In this document: in pieces, positions 34,782 to 45,500 of the stretch
How the letters are laid out: every line of letters begins with the position of its first letter
Numbering within the stretch: position 1 is the stretch's first letter
The notes under the pieces: model-generated
What the model was told of the DNA's origin: nothing
The model's database searches: none
The model's input: the letters and a program-made list of their open reading frames with translations, nothing else
Source of the DNA: Seonamhaeicola sp. S2-3
Lineage (GTDB): Bacteria; Bacteroidota; Bacteroidia; Flavobacteriales; Flavobacteriaceae
Length of the DNA: 64,000 bases
Direction: 5' to 3'
Assembly (NCBI RefSeq): GCF_001971785.1
Contig: NZ_CP019389.1
Location: 2,367,001-2,431,000, forward strand
Position numbers and translations under genes: made by a program

Positions 34782-37700
34782 ATGAAAAATAGCCTAACTA
34801 TACTTCTATTTGTTATCTATATAGCTTTCGGCTATGCACAACGTACAGAAATTAACTTCAATAATAACTGGCGATTTATCCTAGAGGATGACCCATCATT
34901 TTCAAAAGAAAATCTAGATGATTCGTCATGGAAAACTTTAAATGTTCCGCATGATTGGTCTTTCGAGAAAGGTGTTCGTAAAGGTGGCGATCAAGGTCAA
35001 GGCGGTGGGTATCATGATGGTGGAATTGGTTGGTACCGTAAACAGTTTAATGTAGAAAAAAATAATCTTTCTAAAACCACTTATATTAATTTTGATGGGG
35101 TTTATATGAATAGTGAAGTCTGGGTAAATGGTAATTATTTAGGTAAAAGGCCTTACGGTTATATCAGTTTTAGATATGATATTTCAAAGTTCCTAAAAGA
35201 AGGAAAAAATACAGTTGCCGTAAGAGTTGATAATAGTTTAGAACCTTCAGCACGTTGGTATCACCCATGTGGTATTTATGCGCCCGTTCGGTTAATCTTG
35301 GTAAATCCAGTTCATTTTAAACCCAATTCTATTTTTATAACAACACCTTCCGTTTCAGAAGATAAAGCCACAGTAATCATCAATGCAGAAATTAATGGGC
35401 GTAAAACAGAATTAAATTACGAGGTGAGTTTATTTACTGCAGAAGGCAAACTGTTAAACTCAAAAATAGAGAAGATAAATTCAAATAAAACAAGTATAGA
35501 ATTAACAGTAGATAACCCTAATTTATGGAGTCCAGAAACACCAATTTTATATAAAGCGGTAACTAGAATTATAGATAGTAAAAACGTTGTTGATGAAGTA
35601 GAAACTACTTTTGGTTTTAAAACAGTAAAATGGGACACAGCAACTGGTTTTTGGTTAAATGGAGAAAATATAAAGCTAAAAGGTGTTTGCGAACATTGGG
35701 AAGGCGGACCTGTTGGTGGGGCATGGACTAAACCCATGTTACGTTGGAAATTACAATCTTTAAAAGATATGGGCATCAATGCCATTCGTCCGTCACACAA
35801 CCCAACACCACCCATGTTTTACGATATCTGCGATGAAATAGGTTTGCTGGTCATGGACGAAATTTTTGATGGTTGGCACAAAAAAGCACCTCAAGATTAT
35901 GGCAAACAAGCCTTTGATGAATGGTGGCAACGTGATGTAAAAGAGTGGATTACCAGAGACCGAAATCATCCTAGTATTTTCGTTTGGAGTTTAGGGAATG
36001 AAACCCACAGCGATATCGCTCCAGAATTGGTGAAATTTGGTAAAAGTTTAGACCCAATGAGATTATTTACTTCAGGAGCAGGCAATCCAGAAGATATGGA
36101 TATTATTGGTATCAATGGTGGTTCGGAAACAAAATCTTTTATAGAAAACAGAATCTTTGATAAACCATTTATTTCTACTGAAGCACCCCACACTTGGCAA
36201 ACGCGTGGTTATTACAGAACACAAACTTGGTGGCGAGATAATGAGTTGCCAGGAACTTATGAGTTACCTAATCTAACCGATAAAGAAATTTTCTTTTATG
36301 AAGGCTTAAACCCAAAAGATTGGAAAAATAGAAAGCAACGTTTTAACTCGTCTTACGATAATGCTACAGTTAGAGTTTCTGCAAGAAAATATTGGGAGGT
36401 CGTACGTGATAATCCATGGCATAGTGGGCACTTCCGTTGGACTGGTTTTGATTATTATGGAGAAGCAGGTTTAGTACATGGAGGTTTACCGTTTAATTTA
36501 TTTATGGGGGGTGCCATAGACGTTGCTGGATTTAAAAAAGATTTATACTATTTCTATCAAAGTCAGTGGACCCATGAACCTATGATTCATATGTTACCGC
36601 ATTGGACGCATCCAAGGATGAAAAAGCGAACCCTAATTCCTGTTTGGGTATATTCCAATGCCGATGAAGTAGAACTATTTTTAAACGGAAAATCACTAGG
36701 AAAAGATAAACCAGGTACTATCTGGAATGAAATGCAATGCGAATGGATGGTGCCTTATAAAGAGGGAACCCTTAAAGCTATAGCTTATAAAGATGGAAAG
36801 GAAGTAAAACAAACCTCATTTACCACGAGTAAGCAACCTTCAAAATTAAACACTACTTTAAAGAAATTAAAAGCCGAAGATGGATTTGCAGCAAGCTATA
36901 TTTTAACATCTGAAAGTGTAGATAAACATAATAATTTCTATCCTTATGGAGAAAATAAAGTGTATTACAACATACAAGGCGATTTAAAAAAAGTATCCAT
37001 TGAAAACGGTAACCCCATAGACCCTACAAGCAGAACAAAAACCAATTTTAGAAGTCTGTTTTTTGGTAAATCCAGATTGTTTTTAGAAGAACAAGAAAAT
37101 GCTAAAAACGCTTCAATAATTACAGGAGCTATTTTAGGTGATAAAGCCTTATATATTTCCAATAAGATTACTATTAATGTTGAACAAATTCCTGTTTTAG
37201 GAAACCCTAAAACTTCAAATTTCGAAATTAAATATACTGTTGATGGAAGCGACCCAGAAAGTAACGGATTGGTTTATTCAAAACCGTTTAAAGTTTCAGA
37301 CGGCACAACTGTAAAAGTTGTGGTGAAACAACTTGGTAAAACTGTACTTACTATGGAAGAGCGTTTCGGGAAAAACGAAGGTTTGTTTTGGGGAGATGAA
37401 CATTCTGCCGACATGTGGATTGGTAGAGGTGTTAACATTGCTGCTGAAGATGGTATCCTTGAAGGTGGAGCAAAGATAAGTGATGATGCACGCAGGTATA
37501 AAGGAAGCGGTTTTGTAAGATTCGATGGAAAGGAAGGCGCAGTTACCTTCTATCAAGAAAATGACGGTGAAGCTGGAGATTATAGCATCCGTTTTAGATA
37601 CATGCACAATAATGAAGGGGAATTACACCCTATGAAATTATATGTGAATGACGAATACATCAGAACCTTAGAATTTAAGCCAACTGGTGGTTGGGAAAAA

Positions 37701-37811
37701 GAGTGGCGGTTCGTGCCTACTATTATCAATTTAAAGGCTGGTGCGAATAACATTAAGATAGAAACTACAGGAGAAAGTGGTCCCTATATTGATGAAATGT
37801 TTATAGATTAA
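34782..37811 (+). CDS. GH2 beta-glycosidase (beta-galactosidase/beta-glucuronidase type)
   Basis: Exported GH2 enzyme with signal peptide (LLFVIYIAFGYAQ, cleaved near 20). Sugar-binding domain (NFNNNWRFILEDDPSF; GWYRKQFNV; EVWVNGNYLGKRPYGY), immunoglobulin-like domain, then the barrel with IRPSHNPTPPMFYDICDEIGLLVMDE. Acid/base WSLGN406E407 and nucleophile STE467APH are both present, unlike the GH2 at 12849. The C-terminal half has DUF4982-like and further beta domains (VWVYSNADEVELFLNGKSLG), then a CBM-like module (residues about 860-1009, ending SGPYIDEMFID). At 1009 residues it is a long GH2. It is first in the operon that runs through the lyase-like, GH106 and sulfatase genes. The exact sugar is not resolvable by eye. 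Confidence 0.9.
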   Translation: MKNSLTILLFVIYIAFGYAQRTEINFNNNWRFILEDDPSFSKENLDDSSWKTLNVPHDWSFEKGVRKGGDQGQGGGYHDGGIGWYRKQFNVEKNNLSKTTYINFDGVYMNSEVWVNGNYLGKRPYGYISFRYDISKFLKEGKNTVAVRVDNSLEPSARWYHPCGIYAPVRLILVNPVHFKPNSIFITTPSVSEDKATVIINAEINGRKTELNYEVSLFTAEGKLLNSKIEKINSNKTSIELTVDNPNLWSPETPILYKAVTRIIDSKNVVDEVETTFGFKTVKWDTATGFWLNGENIKLKGVCEHWEGGPVGGAWTKPMLRWKLQSLKDMGINAIRPSHNPTPPMFYDICDEIGLLVMDEIFDGWHKKAPQDYGKQAFDEWWQRDVKEWITRDRNHPSIFVWSLGNETHSDIAPELVKFGKSLDPMRLFTSGAGNPEDMDIIGINGGSETKSFIENRIFDKPFISTEAPHTWQTRGYYRTQTWWRDNELPGTYELPNLTDKEIFFYEGLNPKDWKNRKQRFNSSYDNATVRVSARKYWEVVRDNPWHSGHFRWTGFDYYGEAGLVHGGLPFNLFMGGAIDVAGFKKDLYYFYQSQWTHEPMIHMLPHWTHPRMKKRTLIPVWVYSNADEVELFLNGKSLGKDKPGTIWNEMQCEWMVPYKEGTLKAIAYKDGKEVKQTSFTTSKQPSKLNTTLKKLKAEDGFAASYILTSESVDKHNNFYPYGENKVYYNIQGDLKKVSIENGNPIDPTSRTKTNFRSLFFGKSRLFLEEQENAKNASIITGAILGDKALYISNKITINVEQIPVLGNPKTSNFEIKYTVDGSDPESNGLVYSKPFKVSDGTTVKVVVKQLGKTVLTMEERFGKNEGLFWGDEHSADMWIGRGVNIAAEDGILEGGAKISDDARRYKGSGFVRFDGKEGAVTFYQENDGEAGDYSIRFRYMHNNEGELHPMKLYVNDEYIRTLEFKPTGGWEKEWRFVPTIINLKAGANNIKIETTGESGPYIDEMFID

Positions 37812-37826
37812 TCTTATAAATAAATC

Positions 37827-37910
37827 ATGACGGTTGTTTACGTTATTGTGGTTTTATTGGTGGTGAACATTTTACTATTTAAGTTTAGCACTAATAAAGA
37901 TGGCAAGTAA
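37827..37910 (+). CDS. Candidate 27-residue single-pass membrane microprotein
   Basis: ATG at 37827 opens a 27-codon frame ending at TAA 37908-37910. The product MTVVYVIVVLLVVNILLFKF plus a polar tail (STNKDGK) is a single strongly hydrophobic helix with a positive C-terminal end. It sits 15 bp after the GH2 stop and 23 bp before the PL38-like start, with operon-like spacing on both sides. No homologue is known to me. It may be a real small membrane protein or a chance ORF. Confidence 0.35.
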   Translation: MTVVYVIVVLLVVNILLFKFSTNKDGK

Positions 37911-37933
37911 ATCAACTTTATTATTAAGTATTT

Positions 37934-39115
37934 ATGAAGAATATGTTAGTTTTTTACACAAAAGTAGTAGTTGTGTTTTTTATAAGCGCATACAATTTTA
38001 TTAATGCACAACAGAGTAGTAAAAACGTTTACATTATAGAATATGAAGTATTAGAAGCGCAGCAATTACTAATTAAAGCAGGCGAAGAAAAAGCTGTTGA
38101 AAGTTACAATAACTTAATCAAACAAGCCAATAAATTATTAAATATTGAAGGGTTTTCTGTAGTTAATAAAGAAGGAGTTCCGCCTAGTGGTAACAAACAC
38201 GATTATATGAGTATTGGTCCGTATTGGTGGCCAAATCCAGAAACCCAAAATGGTTTGCCTTATATTAGAAAAGATGGTGAAATAAATCCCGAAACTCGAA
38301 ATAATTTTACAGCAAATGCAAATTTTCTTTCAGCTGTAAATACCTTAACGAAAGCTTATTATTATACCAATGAAAATAAATATGCCGATAAAAATTTAGA
38401 ATTAATACAAACATGGTTCTTAGATGCGGATACCAAAATGAACCCTAATGTTAATTATGGGCAGTACGTTCCAGGGAAATCAGAAGGAAGATGCTTTGGT
38501 ATCATTGAATTTGGAGACATTACCAATGTGCTGAAATTTTTAGAGCTAGCAAAAGATAGAAACATACTAGACAAAAAGACAGAAGAAGGCATGGTTAACT
38601 GGTTTACCGATTATAGTAATTGGTTAAAAAACAGTAAGCTAGGTAAGGAAGAAGCCACCCGAAAGAACAACCATGGAACCAATTATGATGTGCAACTGCT
38701 AAGCATTTTATTGTATTTAAATAGGGTTGAAGAGGTCAAAGCATATTTGTCAACCACAACCAAATCCAGAATTTTTAGTCAGATTGAACCCGATGGAAGC
38801 CAACCCTTAGAATTAGCAAGAACCAAATCATTTTCTTATTCGGTTATGAATTTACATGCCTTTTTAGAATTGGCACGTTTGGGGCAAAAAGTAGGGGTGA
38901 ATCTTTGGAATGCAACTTCAGAAGACGGTAGAAGCATAAAAAAAGGATATCAATATATGTTGCCTTATGTAACCAACGAAAAAAAATGGGAATACAAACA
39001 GATAAAAGATATAAAGCATTCTAGAGAAAAATTTATAGCCGATTTAAATAAAGCACGTAAACTATTTAAAGAAGATGCTTTTGATGAAGTATTAGAACAA
39101 TTGAATCAAAAATAA
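37934..39115 (+). CDS. Alginate-lyase-superfamily protein (PL38/PL5-like), uronate lyase candidate
   Basis: Exported (alpha/alpha)-barrel protein with signal peptide (VVVFFISAYNFINAQ). HDYMSIGPYWWPNPETQNGLPYIRKDGE and the conserved N245-N246-H247-G-T-N-Y251 with SFSYSVMNLHAFLELARLG are characteristic of the alginate_lyase Pfam superfamily. That superfamily includes PL5 alginate lyases and PL38 glucuronan/alginate lyases. Asn246 and His247 are the expected neutralizer/catalytic residues and a Tyr is the expected proton donor. Length (393) fits PL38 better than fused enzymes. It lies upstream of two GH106 genes; the next start codon directly follows its stop. It probably beta-eliminates a glucuronate-containing linkage in the target glycan. 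The family is likely, the specificity open. Confidence 0.75.
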   Translation: MKNMLVFYTKVVVVFFISAYNFINAQQSSKNVYIIEYEVLEAQQLLIKAGEEKAVESYNNLIKQANKLLNIEGFSVVNKEGVPPSGNKHDYMSIGPYWWPNPETQNGLPYIRKDGEINPETRNNFTANANFLSAVNTLTKAYYYTNENKYADKNLELIQTWFLDADTKMNPNVNYGQYVPGKSEGRCFGIIEFGDITNVLKFLELAKDRNILDKKTEEGMVNWFTDYSNWLKNSKLGKEEATRKNNHGTNYDVQLLSILLYLNRVEEVKAYLSTTTKSRIFSQIEPDGSQPLELARTKSFSYSVMNLHAFLELARLGQKVGVNLWNATSEDGRSIKKGYQYMLPYVTNEKKWEYKQIKDIKHSREKFIADLNKARKLFKEDAFDEVLEQLNQK

Positions 39116-42100
39116 ATGAAAAATATAACATGCCTCTTTTTAATAGCATTATGTTTTTGTTTCAGTAATTGCACTGAAAAGAAAAAGGAGCGTCAACTTT
39201 TAACTTTAGAAGAAGGTTTTAAAAATCCGCCACAAGCATCAAAACCCAGAACGTGGTATCACATCAATAGCGGAAATGCTTCTAAAGAAGGCTTTACCAA
39301 AGATTTAAAAGCCATAAAAGAAGCTGGTATTGGTGGTGTTTTGGTGTTTAATGTATCTATGGGATTACCAGAAGGCGATGTAAAATACAACTCACAAGAA
39401 CATCGTGATATTTTAACCCACGCAGCCAAAGAATGTGAGAAATTAGGATTGAGTTTTGGAGTACATAACTGTGATGGCTGGACCTCTAGTGGTGGGCCTT
39501 GGGTGACCCCAGAAAACGCCATGAAAGTTGTGGTAAATAGTCAGGTGATTGTTAAAGGAGGTAAAGCAATTAACGTAAAATTGCCACAACCACCAGCAAG
39601 ACATAACTATTACAAAGATATTGCTGTTTTGGCATATCCATCGTTAGAAACCGAATTGATTGATGAGAATGTAAATCCTATAATCACCTCTTCAGATAAA
39701 AGTTTTAAAGTAGCCTTAGCCACGGACAAACAAACCAATACACACGCAGATTTAAAAGCAAAAGGTTGGGTGCAATTCGATTACGGAAAAGCACACACCA
39801 TCCAATCAATGAATGTATTTATCAATAAACGTAAAGGACGATTAACTTTGTTAAAATCTGATGATGGTGTTCATTTTACAGTAGCTCATAAGCCAAGAGA
39901 AGAACGTATTGGTAAAGATGAATGTTATTTCTACGAAAGCTTTAAACCAGTTACAGCCCGTTATTTTAGAATACAAACCGAAATGGATGCAGGTATTTAT
40001 GAGATGCAACTTTCCGCAAGTCCTGTTTTAGGAAATATAATGGAGTACACGTCTTATAGAAAAAATAGACGCCCAATTGGAAATATCGATGCAAAAGCAT
40101 TCATTAAAAAAGAAGATATTATCATTTTAACAGATAAAATGGATGCCAATGGTGTTTTAAAAACAACATTGCCAAAAGGAAATTGGACCATTATACGTTT
40201 TGGTTTTACGGCTTCTGGAGCCACTAACGAACCGTCTTCAGATGAAGGTAAAGGTCTTGAAGTAGATAAATTCAGTAAAAAAGCGTTGAAAGTACATTAC
40301 GATGCCTTTGTAGGGAAATTGGTAGAACAAGCAAAAGTTGATGCGCCAAATGCCTTGCAATATGTAGAAATAGATAGTTATGAAGTTGGACCACAAAACT
40401 GGACAGACGACATGGAGAAACTATTCCAAGAACGTTTTGGTTACGATTTCACTCCTTTTTTATTAATGTATGCAGGTAAAAGCGTTGAAAATAAAGAAAC
40501 TGTTGAAGCTGTTTTTTGGGATATGAAACAATTGGTAAGCGATTTAATGGTAACCAATTATTTCGATTATTTCACAGAATTATGTCATCAAGACGGATTA
40601 ATATCTTACATAGAGCCTTATGGATTTGTGGGGCCTTTTAATAGTTTAGATGCTGGTAGAAATGCCGATATTCCTATGGGTGAGTTTTGGTTAGGGAAAC
40701 CTAACAATCATAAACGAGCAGCAGTATCTTCGGGTCATATTTATGGAAAAAACGTAATTTCTGCAGAAGCCTTTACAAGTACCAAATTAAACTGGGGCTT
40801 TCATCCGGCTTTAGCCAAACAAAAAGGAGATTACGAATGGACAAATGGAATCAATGAATATATGTTTCATCGTTTTGCGCATCAATCCAATACCCACGTA
40901 AAACCAGGAATGAGTATGAGTTTTGTGGGGTCTCATATTGATAGAACACAAACCTGGTGGGATAACGCAGGCCCAGAGTGGTTCAATTATTTAGCAAGAG
41001 GTTCGTTTATGTTACGTCAAGGAAATCCAGTACTAGATGTGTTGGTTTTTGTGGGTGATAGAGCACCAAGTCACGTTATTCACGCCAACCAAATGCGGCC
41101 AAAACTTCCAGCGGCTTATAAATACGATTGTGTAAATTCTGATGTAATTGTAAATAGACTAACAGTAGAAAACGGAAAATTAAAATTACCTAATGGCATT
41201 ACGTATAATGCTTTGGCTTTGCAGCGACATGATATCATCAACCTAGAAACTTTAAGAGGTATTCATAAACTATCACAACAAGGCGCATTAATTGTTGGTA
41301 AGAAACCCAAAAAATTAGGTGGGTATAACATTTCCAAAGAAATGGAAGCTGAATTTGATGCTTTAGTAAAAGATATTTGGTCTAACGAAAGAACTTATAG
41401 TAATGTAGATTGGGAGGGAATTTTTAAAGCAAACAACATTCACAAAGATTTAATTGTAGAAGGGCAACCCGATTTTAATTTTTACCACAGACGTACTGAT
41501 AATGAAGATATTTATTTTGTTTACAATCATAATTTAACAGAAGCTGATACACTAAATTGTAGCTTTTTAGTAGAAGGAAAAGTACCCGAACTTTGGAATG
41601 CAGAAACTGGAGAAATTACAAGGTTAGTAGAGTACACCAATAAAAATGGAAGAACTGATATTTCCATTCCATTACACCCTCAAGAATCGGTTTTTGTAGT
41701 CTTTAAAGACCCGAAAGAAAAACAACCTAAAGTTACTTATACAGAATCTAATGATTTGCCAAAACCTACGTTCAGTTTAGACAGTGACAATAATTTACAG
41801 GCCGAAGTTTATGCAAATGGAAACTACACTGCAAAAATAAATGATTTAGAAAATTGGACTATAGAGGTAAACGATATTCCAAATCCTATCCAAATTAAAG
41901 GCAATTGGGAAATCAATTTTAGAGAACAAGACTTTTACAAGGCCACGATACAAACAGACAAATTGTTTGATTGGACCACCCATAAAACAGAACAAATAAA
42001 ACATTATTCTGGAACAGCCATTTACAAAACAACCTTCAACATAGAAAAAGGAATGTTGCAATCCGATAGACAATTTCAACTCAATTTAGGAAAAGTAAAT

Positions 42101-42490
42101 GTTATTGCAAAAGTTATTTTAAATGGAAAAGAAGTTGGTGTAAGTTGGATATCACCACATTCTTTAAATATAACGACAGCTCTAAAAGAGGGTGAAAATA
42201 TTTTAGAAATTCAAGTCACCAATCAATGGACTAACCGTTTAATTGGTGATGAAAAATTACCCAACCAAACAGGATACGAGGTCAGACGTGGTAGCCCAAG
42301 TTATAATGCTAGAGATGAAAATGGAAAAATTAAAAAAATGCCAGATTGGTATAGGAATAATCAACCACTTCCAGAAGGGCCTCGTAAAACATTCAGTGCC
42401 TATTCCTTTCAAAAAGCAACTGATGAACTGTTACCCTCTGGATTACTAGGGCCTGTAACGATTTCTACATCAAAAATTATAAAAAAGTAA
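39116..42490 (+). CDS. GH106-family alpha-L-rhamnosidase-like lipoprotein (tandem copy 1)
   Basis: Long GH106-type protein (1124 residues). Signal peptide and lipobox MKNITCLFLIALCFCFSNC are almost the same as in the next gene. The catalytic start is FKNPPQASKPRTWYHINSGN, then AGIGGVLVFNVSMGLP and SFGVHNCDGWTSSGGPWVTPENAM. A discoidin-like (F5/8 type C) insert at about residues 205-305 (TNTHADLKAKGWVQFDYGKAHTIQSM... ITARYFRIQTEMDAG in type) is present here and not in copy 2. D420-S-Y-E423-VGPQNWTDDME is the likely active-site strand. The C-terminal half has Ig-like and jelly-roll domains ending SGLLGPVTIS. It begins at the base after the PL38-like stop codon, so translation is tightly linked. 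Confidence 0.82.
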   Translation: MKNITCLFLIALCFCFSNCTEKKKERQLLTLEEGFKNPPQASKPRTWYHINSGNASKEGFTKDLKAIKEAGIGGVLVFNVSMGLPEGDVKYNSQEHRDILTHAAKECEKLGLSFGVHNCDGWTSSGGPWVTPENAMKVVVNSQVIVKGGKAINVKLPQPPARHNYYKDIAVLAYPSLETELIDENVNPIITSSDKSFKVALATDKQTNTHADLKAKGWVQFDYGKAHTIQSMNVFINKRKGRLTLLKSDDGVHFTVAHKPREERIGKDECYFYESFKPVTARYFRIQTEMDAGIYEMQLSASPVLGNIMEYTSYRKNRRPIGNIDAKAFIKKEDIIILTDKMDANGVLKTTLPKGNWTIIRFGFTASGATNEPSSDEGKGLEVDKFSKKALKVHYDAFVGKLVEQAKVDAPNALQYVEIDSYEVGPQNWTDDMEKLFQERFGYDFTPFLLMYAGKSVENKETVEAVFWDMKQLVSDLMVTNYFDYFTELCHQDGLISYIEPYGFVGPFNSLDAGRNADIPMGEFWLGKPNNHKRAAVSSGHIYGKNVISAEAFTSTKLNWGFHPALAKQKGDYEWTNGINEYMFHRFAHQSNTHVKPGMSMSFVGSHIDRTQTWWDNAGPEWFNYLARGSFMLRQGNPVLDVLVFVGDRAPSHVIHANQMRPKLPAAYKYDCVNSDVIVNRLTVENGKLKLPNGITYNALALQRHDIINLETLRGIHKLSQQGALIVGKKPKKLGGYNISKEMEAEFDALVKDIWSNERTYSNVDWEGIFKANNIHKDLIVEGQPDFNFYHRRTDNEDIYFVYNHNLTEADTLNCSFLVEGKVPELWNAETGEITRLVEYTNKNGRTDISIPLHPQESVFVVFKDPKEKQPKVTYTESNDLPKPTFSLDSDNNLQAEVYANGNYTAKINDLENWTIEVNDIPNPIQIKGNWEINFREQDFYKATIQTDKLFDWTTHKTEQIKHYSGTAIYKTTFNIEKGMLQSDRQFQLNLGKVNVIAKVILNGKEVGVSWISPHSLNITTALKEGENILEIQVTNQWTNRLIGDEKLPNQTGYEVRRGSPSYNARDENGKIKKMPDWYRNNQPLPEGPRKTFSAYSFQKATDELLPSGLLGPVTISTSKIIKK

Positions 42491-42500
42491 TTACAGTGTC

Positions 42501-45500
42501 ATGAAAAATATAACATGCCTCTTTTTAATAGCATTTTGTTTTTGTTTTACTAATTGCACTGAAAAAGAAGAAGGTGTAACATTAGAATCCGGATTCCAAA
42601 ATCCACCAAACCAAGCTAAAGCAAGAACCTGGTGGCATTGGATAAGTGGTAACGTTTCTAAATCTGGCATAACCAAAGATTTAGAAGCCATGAAACAAGT
42701 GGGCATTCAAGAAGCACAATTGTTTAATGTGCATTTAGGATTTCCAAAAGGACCTGTAAAATATTTAAGCGAGGAGTGGCTAGATTTATTCAAATTTTCG
42801 GCAGAAGAAGCCAAACGTTTAGGGTTAGAATTGTCATTTCATAATAGTGCGGGTTGGTCGTCTAGTGGAGGGCCTTGGGTTACTCCCGAAAACGCAATGC
42901 AAACGGTGGTTTTTAGTAAAATTGAAGTTAAAGGCAATCAAAATTTTAAGGGTAAATTACCACAGCCAAAAACGAAATTTAACTATTATAAAGACATAGC
43001 TGTTTTGGCTTTTCCAAAACCAAAAGAAACTCAAAAAATTGATGGCTTAGATTATAAAATATTATCAGAACGTATTCGAAATCATTTATTACCAGACACT
43101 AAAAATATTTCCGAGAATGCTGTTATTTCAAAAGAAGCGGTAATCAATTTATCAGAAAAAGTTTCTAATGATGGGGTTTTAAATTGGAATGCCCCAAAAG
43201 GAGATTGGATTGTTTTACGATTTGGTCACACGCCAATTGGAACAACAAACCGGCCTGCTCCTGCAGAAGGTAAAGGGTTGGAAGTTGATAAAATGAGTAA
43301 AACCGCAGTTGATGCCTATTGGAACGGTGGAGTGCAACCTATTATTGATAAGTTAGGAGATTTAATCGGAACTACTGTAAATAATTGCTTAATTGATAGT
43401 TACGAAGTAGAAACAACCAATTGGACAGCTGGTTTTGAAAAGCAATTCGAGAATTTAAGAGGCTACAATTTAACGTCATATTTACCAACCTTAGCGGGGT
43501 ATTATGTGGATAGTGGCGAAATATCAGAGCGTTTTTTGTGGGATTTTAGAAGAACTATTGGCGATTTAATCGCAGAGAATTATTACGCACATTTCGCAGA
43601 GTTATGCCATAAAAACAACTTGAAATTTTCTGTAGAACCGTATTGGGGACCTTTTGATAATATGCAAGTCGGCGCCACTGGTGATATTGTGATGTGTGAG
43701 TTTTGGAGTGGGGGCTATCCGTTTTTTGATTCTTCTAAATTCGTGTCTTCTATAGCGCATTTAAATGGTAGTGCTATTGTTGGTGCAGAATCTTTTACAG
43801 GAATTGGTGGTTGGGACGAGCATCCTGCACAACTAAAATCGATAGGCGATAGAGCTTGGGCAGAGGGCATTACAAGATTTATTTTCCATACCTATGTGCA
43901 TCAACCTTGGGATGTGGCTCCCGGTTTAGAATTGAGTTATCACGGTACAGATTTTAACCGATTAAATACCTGGTGGTCGCAGGGAAAAGCCTATATGGAT
44001 TATATAGCTCGCTCGCAATATTTGTTGCAACAGGGAAAAAATGTAGCTGATGTTTTAGTATTTACTGGAGAATCATCACCAAATACCGCATTTTTAAAGC
44101 CAGAAATTAAACACATGGGTTTTGATTATGATTTGATTGGGGCTAATAAATTGAAAGATCTAACTGTTAAAGATGGAACAATTTACTCTTCAGTTGGAAA
44201 TACTTATAAAGTGTTGGTATTGCCAGAATCTCATTTCATAAAACCAGAAACCTTAAAAAAAGTAAAAGAATTGGTTGCTGGTGGTGCAAAAGTAATTGGA
44301 AAGAAGCCTTCGCAATCGCCAAGTTTAACCGATTATCCAAATTGCGATAATGAGGTTAAAACCTATGTTGATGAATTATGGGAAACAGGTTTGATAAAAG
44401 ACATTTCTATTGAAGCTGTTTTAAGTGAGCAAACACCAGATTTTAAAATAGAAAGTAGCGATAAAACAGATTTAAGTTTCATCCATAGAAAAACAAATGA
44501 TGCCGATATTTATTTTATCGCCAATGCTAGAAAGGAAGCCAGAGAAATTACAGCACGTTTTCGAGTTTCAGGAAAACAACCAGAACTCTGGAACGCAGAA
44601 AAAGGAACCATAAAGGATTTGGTGGTCTTTAGTGAAAATTTAGATGGAACAACAACAGTTCCTTTGCAATTAGGCATGGAAGAATCGGTTTTCATTGTCT
44701 TTCAGAAGGATTCAAATTCTAATCATATCGTTTCGGCTTCAGTAGAATTAGAACCTTTAGAACCAGAACCGCTTTCGAATTTAGAAATTGTAAAAGCCGA
44801 ATACGGAACATTTCTGCAAGAAGGTTTAATCGATCTTACAGACCAAGTAAATAATGCCATAAAAGGTGGAAAACTAGACTTTAAAATGTCTCGTGCGTTT
44901 TGCGATTGCGATCCTGCCATGGGCTACAAAAAAGAGTTTAGAATGGAATATCAAATTGGTGATACCAAACATCAAATTTATGCTGAAGAGCGAGAGCATA
45001 TTGCTGTTGATGCCGGAAATAAAAAGCTAAAAGTGTTAAAGGCTGTCTTCGGAAAATTTAAAGCAGAAACCAAAGGCATTCCTCAAAATTATAAAACCTT
45101 TGAGGTTACTGATAAAATTAAAGATTTAGTTTCAAACAATACGTTTGAGATTTTAGTTTCTAATGAATTGATAGATAATAAAATTCCAGAAGGTGATAAA
45201 ACAGCCTTAAAAATTACATACAAAACAGATGGTGAAGAACGCACGATGTTCATTCCTCAAGGTCAAATTTTAAAACTATCAAAAGACACACCAAAATCTA
45301 AGTTCGTTTATAAAGGGAATGATATCAATTGGGTAACTCCATATCCAGGTAAAATAACTTTTGAAGATGCTTCTGGAGAAACAAAAACAGCTAAAGTAAC
45401 TTCAATACCAACTCCTATTGATTTATCAAATTTATGGGAAGTTGAATTTTCCGTAGCTTCAGAAAAAAATATAAATGAAACGTTTAATGCGTTAATATCT

